From: Smithella sp.
Lineage (GTDB): Bacteria; Desulfobacterota; Syntrophia; Syntrophales; Smithellaceae
NCBI GenBank assembly: GCA_012797505.1
Contig: JAAZOZ010000240.1
Span: forward strand, 1 to 6,304
Length of the DNA: 6,304 bases
Reading direction: 5' to 3'
Shown: one piece after another, positions 6,189 to 6,304 of the stretch
How the letters are laid out: the number at the start of each line of letters is the position of its first letter
Position numbering within the stretch: position 1 is the first letter of the stretch
Made by a program: the position numbers and the translations under genes
Notes under the pieces: generated by a model
Databases searched by the model: none
Told to the model about the DNA's origin: nothing
What the model saw: the letters and a program-made list of their open reading frames with translations, nothing else

Positions 6189-6304
6189 ATGACTGTTTGG
6201 TGGATCTTCTTTGGGGTGTTCATTCTGGCGATGCTGGCGCTGGATCTCGGCGTCTTCAACCGGAAAACCCACGTCATCCAAATGAAGGAAGCGCTGCTCT
6301 GGAC
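6189..6304 (+). CDS. TerC-family integral membrane protein, N-terminal fragment cut by window edge
   Basis: Thirty-eight codons are visible. MTVWWIFFGVFILAMLALDLGVFNRK gives a first membrane helix (about 4-20) that ends in the LDLGVFNRK motif typical of TerC/Alx proteins, followed by a conserved stretch with MKEALLW. TerC-family proteins are multi-pass inner-membrane proteins linked to tellurite resistance and, in several bacteria, to metal (manganese) export. Which applies here cannot be told from the fragment. The start at 6189 is the only one in this frame after the previous stop. Its best site, AGAGGA (6173-6178), lies 10 nt upstream, which is rather far. An ATG at 6184 has better spacing but opens a two-codon frame (ATG TCA TGA) that overlaps the real start. 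The gene begins 18 nt after the selenoprotein stop and probably shares its transcript. Confidence 0.88.
   Translation, partial: MTVWWIFFGVFILAMLALDLGVFNRKTHVIQMKEALLW

Overview
The window looks like the chromosome of a GC-rich, probably Gram-negative anaerobe. The genes have Shine-Dalgarno sites. There is a sigma70-type promoter, a cluster of GTAG-type REP palindromes, a WD40-caspase protein and, most likely, a selenoprotein. This combination fits Desulfobacterota (the former Deltaproteobacteria, for example syntrophic or sulfate-reducing lineages), but that placement is inferred from style, not from a marker gene.

Layout. Positions 1-2607 (minus strand) encode the first 869 residues of an exported WD40 beta-propeller protein with a C-terminal caspase-like (peptidase C14) domain; its end lies beyond the left edge. 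Positions 2608-2938 separate this gene from the divergent plus-strand genes. They hold a near-consensus minus-strand promoter (TTGACA, 17 nt, TATAAA), four REP-like palindromes that would lie in the caspase mRNA leader, and a weaker candidate promoter for the plus-strand genes. From 2939 to the right edge are four closely spaced plus-strand genes: thioredoxin reductase (trxB), prolipoprotein diacylglyceryl transferase (lgt), a pyridine nucleotide-disulfide oxidoreductase of the CoA-disulfide reductase/NADH oxidase family, and the start of a TerC-family membrane protein.

The main discovery is in the third of these genes. Its reading frame is interrupted by a single TGA (4968-4970) at the position of the family's redox-active cysteine (residue 44). 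The frame does not shift, a strong ribosome binding site serves the upstream part, and the flavin-binding N-terminus is intact. Eighteen nucleotides after the TGA begins the 3-nt GGG loop of a perfect 8-bp hairpin, which has the geometry of a bacterial SECIS element. The best reading is one 443-residue selenoprotein with selenocysteine at the catalytic position. A standard gene caller would report a 43-residue fragment plus a 398-residue protein lacking its FAD motif.

How the genes work together. trxB and the selenoprotein are both NAD(P)H/FAD-dependent thiol or sulfur reductases, so the plus-strand cluster may link thiol redox balance to envelope lipoprotein modification (lgt). That functional link is inferred. 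The caspase gene is divergently transcribed and probably independent.
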